This document shows, one piece after another, positions 1 to 7,446 of a stretch of DNA of 15,551 bases. The stretch's first letter is position 1. Each line of letters starts with the position of its first letter. The translations under genes and the position numbers were made by a program. The stretch comes from Candidatus Zixiibacteriota bacterium (GTDB lineage: Bacteria > Zixibacteria > MSB-5A5 > GN15 > FEB-12): NCBI GenBank assembly GCA_003641345.1, contig QNAD01000009.1, forward strand, positions 1 to 15,551, written 5' to 3'. The notes under the pieces are model-generated. The model did not search any database and was not told the origin of the DNA. It worked only from the letters and a program-made list of their open reading frames with translations.

Positions 1-1
1 G

Positions 2-2113
2 CCAAATGTCGATGTAGCAAAAATGCTGGCTGAAGATAAAGCCGAAAGCAAATTAGGAATTCCGTTCCGATTTGGAGCTCCTTTTGATGTCAATTACACT
101 CTTGATAATTCCGGCGTTTGGGAAACCTTGCCGGATGGCGGTCGTTTATGGACTCTTCGTATAGAATGCCCGGGGGCTTATTCAATTAATTTCCTTTATG
201 ATTTTTTCGAGATTCCTAAAGGAGCTGAATTATTTATTTATAACGAATCAAGAACCGATATCATAGGTGCTTTTACTTCTGAAAATAATAAACCTTATCA
301 AAAATTTTCAACTGCTCCAGTAAAAGGACCAATCTCGATATTAGAATATTATGAACCTGCTGATGTTGATTTTCGTGGGTTCATATCAATCTCAAGAATA
401 GTTCATGGTTATAAAAATATTTTTGACCAAAATGTTCTAAAAGATATAGCCGGATATGGAGCATCCGGATCATGTAATAACAATGTTAATTGCCCTGAGG
501 GGGAGCCATGGCAAAATCAAAAACGATCAGTAGCTATGGTCCTTTTAGGTAATGGCACCCGTTGGTGTTCCGGTTCGATGATAAATAATGTTAGAGAAGA
601 TTTTACTCCATATTTTCTATCAGCTAACCATTGTCTGGGCGGTGAACCGTATTGGATTATCATGTTTAATTATGAAAGCCCTGAATGCACCAATACTAAC
701 GGTCCAACAAATATGACAGTTTCCGGAACTACTTTAAGAGCCTCAAATTCTTATTCAGATTTTGCTCTTGTTGAATTAAGCGAGACACCTCCTGATGGTT
801 ACGAAGTTTACTATTCAGGTTGGTCAAATATAGATACTCCCTCACCGCAATCGGTAGCCATCCACCACCCTTCAGGTGATATCAAGAAAATTTCATTTGA
901 TTATGAACCGGTTACATCAACCAGTTATTTAGGTTCCACCGGTGTAACTCACTGGAGAATTGGATCATGGAACGATGGTACTACAGAAGGCGGATCATCC
1001 GGATCACCACTATTCGATGACAACCATCGTATCGTTGGACAACTCCATGGAGGATATGCGTCCTGTACAAGTATTACTTCTGATTGGTATGGGAAATTTG
1101 CCAAATCATGGGATTATGGAAGCAATTCTACTAATCGGTTGAAAGACTGGTTGGATCCGGATAATACCGGAGCAACAACCCTTGATGGACTTGATGCCGC
1201 TCGGGTTGCATTTGATAATGATTTGAGTTTTGGGTGGTCACCATTTGAAGTGAGTTTCACAGACATCTCAAATGAAAACGTTGTGAGCTGGGTTTGGGAT
1301 TTTGGTGACGGTGATACATCTTATGTTCAACACCCAACACATAACTATGACACTCCCGGTCTTTATGATGTTAAACTTGAAATTGAAAATGACATTGGAG
1401 AGGTTTATTCAAAAACAAAAATTGATTTAATTGCTTCTTTGGCTGATACCGTTATCGGTCATGAGAAAGAAATTGTTTCAGAGACTCAGTTTGTAATGGA
1501 AATAGATGCTAAAAATAATGTCCCTGTAAATTATTTCCAAATTCCAGTGGAATATTTAGGCGATATTGATTTGGTGCTGGATTCATTTTCAACTGTGGGA
1601 TTAAGAACAGAATATTTTGAAGATGATTTAAGCTATACTCACAATAACCCCTTAGGTAAACAGAATACTCTTAGAATAAGAGCTTCAACTGATGGTTCCG
1701 TAGCGGAACTTCCGCCTGGTGAAGGACCTATTGTCAAATTATATTTCAGTATTGGTCCTGGCTCAAATTCCGGTGACAGTACAGTAATATCTCTGGGTGG
1801 GTACATATCAGGGGTGACTGAATTCCTCCCATATTACTATGGGAGCATGTTGGATTTCCAACCACAAGCAATTGATGGTTTAGTTATTATCGGTACTTGT
1901 TGTGTGATAAGAGGCGACGTAAATCATAATGGTTCAATCGGGATATCAGATATTACATATATGGCAAGTTATTTTTTCCAACAGGGACCCAATCCGGTAT
2001 GCGAAGATGAGGCTGACACTAATTCCGATGGTAACATTCTTATTACCGATTTGACCTTGCTGGTTGATTATATGTTTAACGGTGGTCCTATCCCTGGACC
2101 TTGTGTACCGTAA
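2..2113 (+). CDS. Secreted trypsin-like serine protease with PKD and dockerin-type domains (5' end missing)
   Basis: The reading frame is open from the first bases of the window (PNVDVAK precedes the first Met at 23), so the true start and signal peptide lie upstream. Numbering from Met at 23, residues about 145-395 form an S1-type protease of the lysyl-endopeptidase kind, with a visible triad: His203 in SANHCLGG, Asp246 in SYSDFALVE and Ser326 in GGSSGSPLFD. Residues about 398-470 are a PKD domain (WDFGDGD, then HNYDTPGLYDV). Residues about 475-622 look like a cohesin-type beta-sandwich, a weaker call. Residues 626-696 are a dockerin-type calcium repeat with two EF-hand-like loops (GDVNHNGSIGISD and DTNSDGNILITD) bracketed by Cys626, Cys627, Cys660 and Cys694. 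The product is probably exported and degrades extracellular protein; lysine specificity is not demonstrable here. Tails of this type are frequent in FCB candidate phyla. The protease and dockerin calls are firm; the role of the tail is inferred. Confidence 0.88.
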   Translation, partial: PNVDVAKMLAEDKAESKLGIPFRFGAPFDVNYTLDNSGVWETLPDGGRLWTLRIECPGAYSINFLYDFFEIPKGAELFIYNESRTDIIGAFTSENNKPYQKFSTAPVKGPISILEYYEPADVDFRGFISISRIVHGYKNIFDQNVLKDIAGYGASGSCNNNVNCPEGEPWQNQKRSVAMVLLGNGTRWCSGSMINNVREDFTPYFLSANHCLGGEPYWIIMFNYESPECTNTNGPTNMTVSGTTLRASNSYSDFALVELSETPPDGYEVYYSGWSNIDTPSPQSVAIHHPSGDIKKISFDYEPVTSTSYLGSTGVTHWRIGSWNDGTTEGGSSGSPLFDDNHRIVGQLHGGYASCTSITSDWYGKFAKSWDYGSNSTNRLKDWLDPDNTGATTLDGLDAARVAFDNDLSFGWSPFEVSFTDISNENVVSWVWDFGDGDTSYVQHPTHNYDTPGLYDVKLEIENDIGEVYSKTKIDLIASLADTVIGHEKEIVSETQFVMEIDAKNNVPVNYFQIPVEYLGDIDLVLDSFSTVGLRTEYFEDDLSYTHNNPLGKQNTLRIRASTDGSVAELPPGEGPIVKLYFSIGPGSNSGDSTVISLGGYISGVTEFLPYYYGSMLDFQPQAIDGLVIIGTCCVIRGDVNHNGSIGISDITYMASYFFQQGPNPVCEDEADTNSDGNILITDLTLLVDYMFNGGPIPGPCVP

Positions 2114-2137
2114 AAAAGATTATTGGTTGTAAGTCTT

Positions 2138-2449
2138 GAAAGTCTGTGAAAGTTTTCCTTTGGCAGACTTTCGTCCTACTTTTGTCTTTGTAATTGTCAT
2201 TCCCGACTTGAGGGCTTGTTGAAGAAGTCTTATTCCTGTCATTGCTGTATAAGTCAATGACATAAACAGGGTTCTTCAACAAGCACCCTCACAGATGTTA
2301 CGGTGGGTCCTGAAAATCTGTGTAAACAGATTTTTGTGACCTACCGCTCTTTAATTGCAACTGCTTAAGTGTCGGGTCACAATCCACCTCCGGTGAATCA
2401 GGACCCGACACAACTGAAATAAGGGTTTTTCAACAAGCACTTTTACAGA
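2138..2449. repeat. Cluster of inverted and direct repeats, possible MITE/REP-like element
   Basis: This non-coding stretch is nearly all self-complementary. Arms at 2138-2146 and 2164-2172 pair perfectly over 9 bases. Arms at 2210-2226 and 2272-2290 (gagggcttgttgaagaa against ttcttcaacaagcaccctc) pair with one bulged base and enclose a second, inner repeat (2235-2244 with 2255-2270). A hairpin centred near 2326 has 9 perfect pairs (aaaatctgt/acagatttt) extended by ggtgggtc/gacctacc. Arms at 2369-2378 and 2402-2411 (gtgtcgggtc/gacccgacac) are perfect. A 28-base unit at 2268-2295 recurs directly at 2422-2449 with four mismatches, so the ttgttgaa motif occurs three times, once inverted. No open frame worth calling runs through it. 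It looks like a small non-autonomous mobile element or REP-type repeat; transposition is not shown. Confidence 0.6.
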
Positions 2450-2458
2450 AACGACAAT

Positions 2459-2486
2459 AAAAAAATAATCAGAGTACCCAACTCCG
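2459..2486 (-). terminator. Intrinsic terminator of rarA
   Basis: Read on the minus strand, a 6-base-pair stem (cggagt/actctg, one G-U pair, 5-base loop) starts four bases after the rarA stop codon. It is followed by att and then a run of seven T, the expected layout of a Rho-independent terminator. The stem is short, so efficiency may be modest. Confidence 0.6.
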
Positions 2487-2490
2487 ATGG

Positions 2491-3849
2491 CTATTCATTT
2501 TCTTTTTTATTTTGGTTTTTTGTTTTTTTTCGGAACTCTTTGAATTTAGCCAGATATTCACTCAAACCTTTTTCCCGCCCAACTTCTTTTGGCTTATAAT
2601 ATTCAGTCCCCGACAAATCTTCAGGAAAATATTCCTGATCTGTAAGAGCCTCTTCATAATTATGAGCATATTTATAATCTTTACCATATCCAAGATTTTT
2701 CATAAGTGAAGTAGGAGCGTTTCTAATCCAAAGAGGAACTGGAAGCGAGCCTTTTTGATCGGCATCAGTCATTGCTTTTTTAAATGCAATATAAATAGAA
2801 TTTGATTTAGGAGCACAAGCCATATATATGACCGCCTGAGCAATAGCCAACTCACCTTCGGGAGACCCTAAAAAAAGAAAAGATTCTTTGGCGTTCAGAC
2901 AAAGAGTTAAAGCATAAGGATCAGCCAGCCCGATATCCTCAGAAGCAAAACGAATCAACCGCCTGATAATATATTTCGGGTCTTCACCGCCATAAAGCAT
3001 TCTTGCCAGCCAATATAAAGAAGCATCCGGATCACCGCCTCTTAAAGATTTATGCAAAGCAGAGATTATATTAAAATGTTCTTCACCTTTTTTATCATAA
3101 ACTGCAAACCCTCGCTGATGTACTTTTTGGGTTAGCTCTAAAGTTATCTTCTTTTCTTCACCAACAAACCGAACAGTTTCATCAAGCAAAGTTAAGCCTC
3201 GGCGAGCATCTCCATCGGAAGCATTTATCATTAAATCTAAAGCAGGTTCTTCTATCCCTATCTCTTTTAAACCTAAACCAAATTCTTTATCAATAAGAGC
3301 ATTTTTAAATATTTTTCTCAAAGCATCATCGTTTAATCTTTCCAAAACAAATACCCTTAGCCTTGATAATAAAGCAGAGTTGACTTCAAAAGATGGATTT
3401 TCGGTAGTTGCTCCAATTAGGACAATATCGCCGGACTCAACATAAGGCAAAAACGCATCCTGCTGGGCTTTGTTAAAACGATGGATTTCATCGATAAAAA
3501 CATAAGTCCGCCGTCCCGACATCTGGTAGTAATTCCGAGCTTTTGTCAGAATCTGTTTGACATCTTTGATACCCGATGTAACCGCTGAGAATTTAACAAA
3601 TTGCCCGTTGGTGGCACATGCGATAACTTCGCCTAAAGTTGTTTTCCCTGTTCCGGGAGGTCCCCAAAAAATCAACGATGTGACTTTATCATTTTCAATT
3701 GCATTCCGAAGAGGAGTTCCTTCGCCAATCACCTTTTCCTGTCCGAAAAATTTATCAATTGATTTAGGACGCATCCTATCAGCCAACGGTTTTAAATCAT
3801 TAAGACCTGATTTAGAACGAGCATTTGATTTATTACCAAAAATATCCAT
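2491..3849 (-). CDS. rarA: RarA (MgsA) AAA+ ATPase, replication-recombination factor
   Basis: This 452-residue protein has the full RarA architecture: a RuvB/clamp-loader-like AAA+ core followed by the helical tetramerisation domain. Visible motifs are Walker A GPPGTGKT (63-70), Walker B VFIDE (117-121) followed by IHRFNKAQQDAFLP, sensor 1 GATTENPSF (146-154) and an arginine-finger region SALLSRLR (158-165). The C-terminal half has family-typical segments such as HKSLRGGDPDASLYWLARML and IRRLIRFASEDIGLADP. RarA acts on stalled replication forks and interacts with SSB. Length is normal and both ends look intact. The start ATG has no Shine-Dalgarno sequence, and the best promoter lies directly against it, which suggests a leaderless mRNA. 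It is transcribed alone, divergently from the symporter gene. Confidence 0.95.
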   Translation of the reverse strand: MDIFGNKSNARSKSGLNDLKPLADRMRPKSIDKFFGQEKVIGEGTPLRNAIENDKVTSLIFWGPPGTGKTTLGEVIACATNGQFVKFSAVTSGIKDVKQILTKARNYYQMSGRRTYVFIDEIHRFNKAQQDAFLPYVESGDIVLIGATTENPSFEVNSALLSRLRVFVLERLNDDALRKIFKNALIDKEFGLGLKEIGIEEPALDLMINASDGDARRGLTLLDETVRFVGEEKKITLELTQKVHQRGFAVYDKKGEEHFNIISALHKSLRGGDPDASLYWLARMLYGGEDPKYIIRRLIRFASEDIGLADPYALTLCLNAKESFLFLGSPEGELAIAQAVIYMACAPKSNSIYIAFKKAMTDADQKGSLPVPLWIRNAPTSLMKNLGYGKDYKYAHNYEEALTDQEYFPEDLSGTEYYKPKEVGREKGLSEYLAKFKEFRKKTKNQNKKENE

Positions 3850-3855
3850 TGTTCG

Positions 3856-3884
3856 AATATAGGTAGTAAATTATTGCAACTCAA
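3856..3884 (-). promoter_or_regulatory. Predicted rarA promoter (leaderless)
   Basis: On the minus strand, TTGAGT (3884-3879) and TATATT (3861-3856) are separated by exactly 17 bases. The -10 box ends six bases before the ATG at 3849, so the expected transcription start falls on or beside the A of the start codon. This fits the absence of a ribosome binding site. It is predicted from consensus match only. Confidence 0.5.
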
Positions 3885-4027
3885 TCACAAATTAGTTCTC
3901 GCCAAATGTGATTTATAATAAAACATAATATTAAACATGATTTGGGGAATAATCGTACTTTTTAAATACATACCACTCACCTATGTTACTGAGGAATAAC
4001 AAGTTATTTTAAATATTCTCAAAATTG

Positions 4028-4056
4028 TTGCAATCTGATTTTAAAGTATTTATACT
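4028..4056 (+). promoter_or_regulatory. Predicted promoter of the symporter gene
   Basis: TTGCAA (4028-4033) and TATACT (4051-4056) are separated by 17 bases, matching four and five of the six sigma-70 consensus positions. Initiation near 4063 would give a leader of about 180 bases containing the palindrome at 4096-4115. The rest of the divergent region 3850-4242 holds the rarA promoter and small AT-rich inverted repeats (for example aataac/gttatt at 3995-4008), but no gene. Confidence 0.5.
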
Positions 4057-4095
4057 TGCAGGAGTAAAATATTATATTTTTAGTTATGAAAGGGT

Positions 4096-4118
4096 ATAAC
4101 AGAAACGGCTGTTATTTT
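4096..4118 (+). promoter_or_regulatory. Perfect 7-6-7 palindrome in the symporter leader: operator or weak attenuator
   Basis: ATAACAG (4096-4102) and CTGTTAT (4109-4115) are perfect inverted copies around a 6-base spacer, with four T in a row at 4115-4118. It lies about 33 bases downstream of the predicted start point and 125 bases before the ATG. The size fits a dimeric repressor site. The hairpin plus short T run could instead act as a weak terminator. No cognate regulator is encoded in the window. Confidence 0.35.
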
Positions 4119-4242
4119 GTCGTTCAAACTGATGTTAACCAAACGTTCTACCCTGCTACTATTCTTATATGGAATTTGAAATAAATATTCTCCGTTTGTG
4201 TTAACTGGAAGTATGAACGGATACAAAACTGAACAGGACAAG

Positions 4243-6393
4243 ATGTCAAATAAAACGATTTATTGGATTCTTTTTGGATCAATCTTTGGAACAATACTCG
4301 GGATTGCATTCGGTTATTATTTACCGGATTTAATGTTATCTTTTTCTTTTATTGGATCAATTTTCTTAAATGGTCTTAAAGTTATTATTATCCCCTTAAT
4401 TATCACCAGCATTGTTGTTGGAATAACTTCAATGGGGGACATAAGTAAACTTAGCCGAACAACTGTAAATACATTATTCTATTTCTTCTCAACTACTATA
4501 ATAGCTGTTTTAATCGGCACTGTTTTAGTAATGATATTTGAACCCGGGGTCGGTGTTGGAAGACCAGATAATATTCCACAGATAATTCAGGATTTAAGAG
4601 CCTCCAATTCTTTTAATATAATTGATAGCATTATTCCATCGAATATTCCTCAAGCAGTAATCAATGGAAATTATCTTGGTATTATTATACTGACTATAAT
4701 TTTTTCTTTGGTTTTGACAACTATGTCTCGTCAGGGAAAAGTCATTATTGATTTTTTCAAAGCCGCCAACGATGTTATCTTTAAACTAATCAATATCCTT
4801 CTGATAGCTGTACCGATAGGGCTTTTCTTTTTGGTAGGTTCTGTTGTTGCTGAAAATAATCAAACAATATTTAATATAACAGATAACTTAAGCTCATTTT
4901 TGCTTGTTGTTCTTGCTGGGTTTATAATTCATGGATTTATTGTTTTACCTTTGATATTGAAATTTTTTGCTCATCAATCGCCCATAACCAGCTTTAAAAA
5001 TCTTATACCCGCTATGGCTACAGCTTTTGGAAGCGGGTCATCAACCGCATCGCTTTCAATAACATATCATTGTGTTATTGAAGATTGTAAAGTTGATAAA
5101 AGAGCAGGTTCTTTTGTGTTGCCTTTAGGATCTATTATAAATGTTGGCGGCACAGCTATGTATGCTGTAATTGTCGCTTTTTTCATAGCACAGGTTTTTG
5201 GAGTAAATTTGACAATTTCTCAAATGCTTCTGATGGCAGTAACAGCTGTAATCCTATCTTTTGGTTTGACGAGTTTGCCTCACTCGACAATGTTTTTAGC
5301 ATTAATTCTACTTGGTGTTGGTGATTTTCCTCTGGAAGCGTATGCCGGCTTTAGTTTACTTTTGATGACGGACTGGTTTTTTGACAGACTAAAGGCAGGA
5401 TTAAATGTTTGGAGCGATGCTGTCGGAGCTATTGTAATTGGTGAAACATTTGAATTTAAAACTTCTACTCGAACCACTAAATCAAAAACCGTAAAAAAAG
5501 ATATAAGAAGAGAGAAAAGAACAGACACAAAAAAACGTGCTTCAACAACTAAGCCAAAAATTAAAAAATCAGAAACACGTGAAAAGGTATCGGCTAAAGA
5601 AACCAGACCAAAAAGGGAAAAGAAAGTTGATGATAAAATCAAAATTAGAGAATTTGGCTCTAATAAACGTTCCACTAAAGCATCTGCAAATAAAAACGAA
5701 AACACAGGCTCTCCGTTTGATTTAAAACCTCCATTAAACAGTTTTTCAGAGTACGATGAAAAACCTGTAAAAACTGCAAAAGCGAAACCAAAACCAAAAC
5801 CTGCCAAACAAACTATTCAAGCTAAGGCTGAGCAAAAACCGGAAAAAGAAAAGAGTGAAAAAGTCGCTATTGCACTGCCTAAACCGCCAAAAAATCTACC
5901 CTTCCCAATTAGAGTTGAAAAAACTGATAAATATGAAAAACTTGAAAACAAAGAAACTCTTCCGGTCGCAACCGTTGAAAAAGAATTATCAAAAGTAGCC
6001 AAACGATTAGCCGCTCTTGAAGTTAATGAATTAAAAGATGAAAAACCTTTGGACAAAGAAAATATAACTGAGGAACCGACTATAGATTTTGTTGATGAAA
6101 AAGATAATGACATAGCTATTGAAAAAATTGAGACTGTTGAAAAAGATGATGAAATTGAAATTACTGAAACTATCGAAGAAATTAAACCTATAGAAAAAAA
6201 AGAAAATAAATCTGAGCCTACAATACAGTTTGGGCGAACTTCAAAAAAACCCAGAGCGAAAAAAGAATCGAAAATTGACGACCAGAAAACTAAACCAAAG
6301 ATAGAGATAGAGCCAGAGATAGAGCAAAAAACTGAATATAATTTGGAAAAACAATCTTTTGGAAGATCTCCTAAGAAAAAAGTACGTAAATAG
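4243..6393 (+). CDS. Dicarboxylate/amino acid:cation symporter (SDF/DAACS family) with a long charged C-terminal tail
   Basis: The start chosen is ATG 4243, preceded by AGGA at a 4-base spacing and placed just before the first membrane helix; in-frame GTG 4198 and ATG 4213 are alternatives with poorer sites. Residues about 5-400 of 716 are the transporter core, comparable in length to whole GltP/DctA proteins. Visible are the serine-rich hairpin GSGSSTASLS, the TM7 motif SIINVGGTAMY, hairpin 2 (GLTSLPHSTMF) and TM8 with Asp377, Asp381, Lys384, Asn388 and Asp392. Compared with the family, the TM7 NMDGT signature reads NVGGT, and the TM8 substrate-contacting arginine of GltPh (R397) is lysine. 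Residues about 402-716 are a low-complexity Lys/Glu/Pro/Thr tail with no membrane helix, first strongly basic, then acidic, ending basic, containing three FG[SR]-plus-basic motifs (REFGSNKR, IQFGRTSKKPRAKK, QSFGRSPKKKVRK). The core family is certain; substrate and tail function are unknown. Confidence 0.9.
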   Translation: MSNKTIYWILFGSIFGTILGIAFGYYLPDLMLSFSFIGSIFLNGLKVIIIPLIITSIVVGITSMGDISKLSRTTVNTLFYFFSTTIIAVLIGTVLVMIFEPGVGVGRPDNIPQIIQDLRASNSFNIIDSIIPSNIPQAVINGNYLGIIILTIIFSLVLTTMSRQGKVIIDFFKAANDVIFKLINILLIAVPIGLFFLVGSVVAENNQTIFNITDNLSSFLLVVLAGFIIHGFIVLPLILKFFAHQSPITSFKNLIPAMATAFGSGSSTASLSITYHCVIEDCKVDKRAGSFVLPLGSIINVGGTAMYAVIVAFFIAQVFGVNLTISQMLLMAVTAVILSFGLTSLPHSTMFLALILLGVGDFPLEAYAGFSLLLMTDWFFDRLKAGLNVWSDAVGAIVIGETFEFKTSTRTTKSKTVKKDIRREKRTDTKKRASTTKPKIKKSETREKVSAKETRPKREKKVDDKIKIREFGSNKRSTKASANKNENTGSPFDLKPPLNSFSEYDEKPVKTAKAKPKPKPAKQTIQAKAEQKPEKEKSEKVAIALPKPPKNLPFPIRVEKTDKYEKLENKETLPVATVEKELSKVAKRLAALEVNELKDEKPLDKENITEEPTIDFVDEKDNDIAIEKIETVEKDDEIEITETIEEIKPIEKKENKSEPTIQFGRTSKKPRAKKESKIDDQKTKPKIEIEPEIEQKTEYNLEKQSFGRSPKKKVRK

Positions 6394-6413
6394 AAAAACT
6401 ACAGCAATTCATA

Positions 6414-6443
6414 AAAAAAAATGAAACTTAATTTCACTTTTTC
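6414..6443 (+). terminator. Weak AT-rich hairpin after the symporter gene
   Basis: An A run, tgaaa (6422-6426), a 5-base loop, tttca (6432-6436) and a T run (6438-6442) can fold into a stem of about ten pairs with one mismatch. The symmetry of A and T runs would allow action on either strand. There are no strong G-C pairs, so this is only a candidate. Confidence 0.3.
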
Positions 6444-6467
6444 ACTACTAATTGTTGAGGAAACTAT

Positions 6468-6497
6468 TTGACCTCTTTTAAACAAATTGATTACATT
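6468..6497 (+). promoter_or_regulatory. Possible promoter of the htpX-led gene cluster
   Basis: TTGACC (6468-6473) matches five of six -35 positions. TACATT (6492-6497), 18 bases on, matches four of six -10 positions. Initiation near 6504 would leave a very short leader that begins at the Shine-Dalgarno. The match is moderate. Confidence 0.33.
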
Positions 6498-6516
6498 TTA
6501 TTAGAGGAAAGAAAAA

Positions 6517-7389
6517 ATGAATAACTTTAAAGTATTTTTATTAATGGCATTGATGATGAGCCTGCTAATGGTGGTTGGCTATTTTTTGGGTGGCAACAAT
6601 GGACTAATATTAGCTTTTCTTTTTGCAACGGTATTTAACTTTGGCAGTTACTGGTTTTCCGATAAAGTTGTTCTTAAAATATACAAAGCAAAAGAAGTAT
6701 CCGAAAGTGATCACCCGCGGCTTTTCAGAATTGTTAAACGAGTATGTTTGCAAGCTGAAAATATGCCAATTCCTAAAATTTGTATAGTTCCTTCAAAAGC
6801 CCCAAATGCTTTTGCCACCGGACGTAATATGGAACATGCCACTGTTGCTGTTACCGAAGGTTTACTTTCAATATTAAATGATGATGAGCTTGAGGGAGTT
6901 ATCGGACATGAAATAGCTCACATTCGCAATAAAGATATGTTAATTGGAACAATAGCCGCTACTTTTGCTGGTGCTATTGGCATTTTAGCCTCTATTGCTC
7001 GCTGGGGAGCAATTTTTGGTGGGTATGGGCGAAGTGATGATAACCGTGGCGGTGGAATTGGTTTATTGGTTGCCGCCATTATTGCTCCAATTGTAGCAAT
7101 AATAATCCAGATGGCTATTTCAAGACAACGCGAATATAAAGCCGATGCCACCAGTGGTAATATCACAGGTAAACACTTAGCACTTGCCTCAGCCCTTGAG
7201 AAACTACATAAAGCTCCCGTTAGATTAAATCTTGATAATCGACCGGCTACGGCTAATCTAATGATAGCCAATCCTCTTTCAGGTAAAGGAATTGCAAATC
7301 TCTTTTCCACTCATCCTCCGGTAAAAGAAAGAATTGAGCGTTTAAATAAATTATCCCAGAAACACTTATATAAAGGGTTAGCCGGTTGA
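6517..7389 (+). CDS. htpX: HtpX-type membrane zinc metalloprotease (M48B)
   Basis: This 290-residue integral inner-membrane protease has the normal HtpX length and layout. Two N-terminal helices (about 5-24 and 28-46) are followed by a cytoplasmic region, the zinc motif HEIAH at 131-135, two further helices (about 143-163 and 181-200) and the third zinc ligand Glu206 in RQREYKAD. Other family marks are NAFATGRN (97-104) and FSTHPPVKERI (263-273). HtpX degrades misfolded or damaged membrane proteins, with FtsH in well-studied bacteria. The ATG is supported by agaggaaag a few bases upstream. It heads a run of six co-directional genes; the next begins 57 bases after its stop. No heat-shock promoter element could be recognised. 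Confidence 0.95.
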   Translation: MNNFKVFLLMALMMSLLMVVGYFLGGNNGLILAFLFATVFNFGSYWFSDKVVLKIYKAKEVSESDHPRLFRIVKRVCLQAENMPIPKICIVPSKAPNAFATGRNMEHATVAVTEGLLSILNDDELEGVIGHEIAHIRNKDMLIGTIAATFAGAIGILASIARWGAIFGGYGRSDDNRGGGIGLLVAAIIAPIVAIIIQMAISRQREYKADATSGNITGKHLALASALEKLHKAPVRLNLDNRPATANLMIANPLSGKGIANLFSTHPPVKERIERLNKLSQKHLYKGLAG

Positions 7390-7446
7390 TAAACTCAGAT
7401 GATCTCCGGCAATCTAAAAATAGTTCAACAGCAGGAAAATTGTAAA

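Noticed and set aside
3883..3913. TCACA-N-TGTGA inverted repeat near the rarA promoter as a CRP site
   Set aside because: The half-sites are in the reverse orientation to the CRP consensus and 17 bases apart, so a CRP dimer would not fit.
5280..5807. Minus-strand open frame of 175 codons antisense to the symporter
   Set aside because: Phe/Ser-rich translation is the complement of the Lys/Glu-rich tail and TM8 region; no ribosome binding site or family resemblance. The plus-strand protein explains the sequence.
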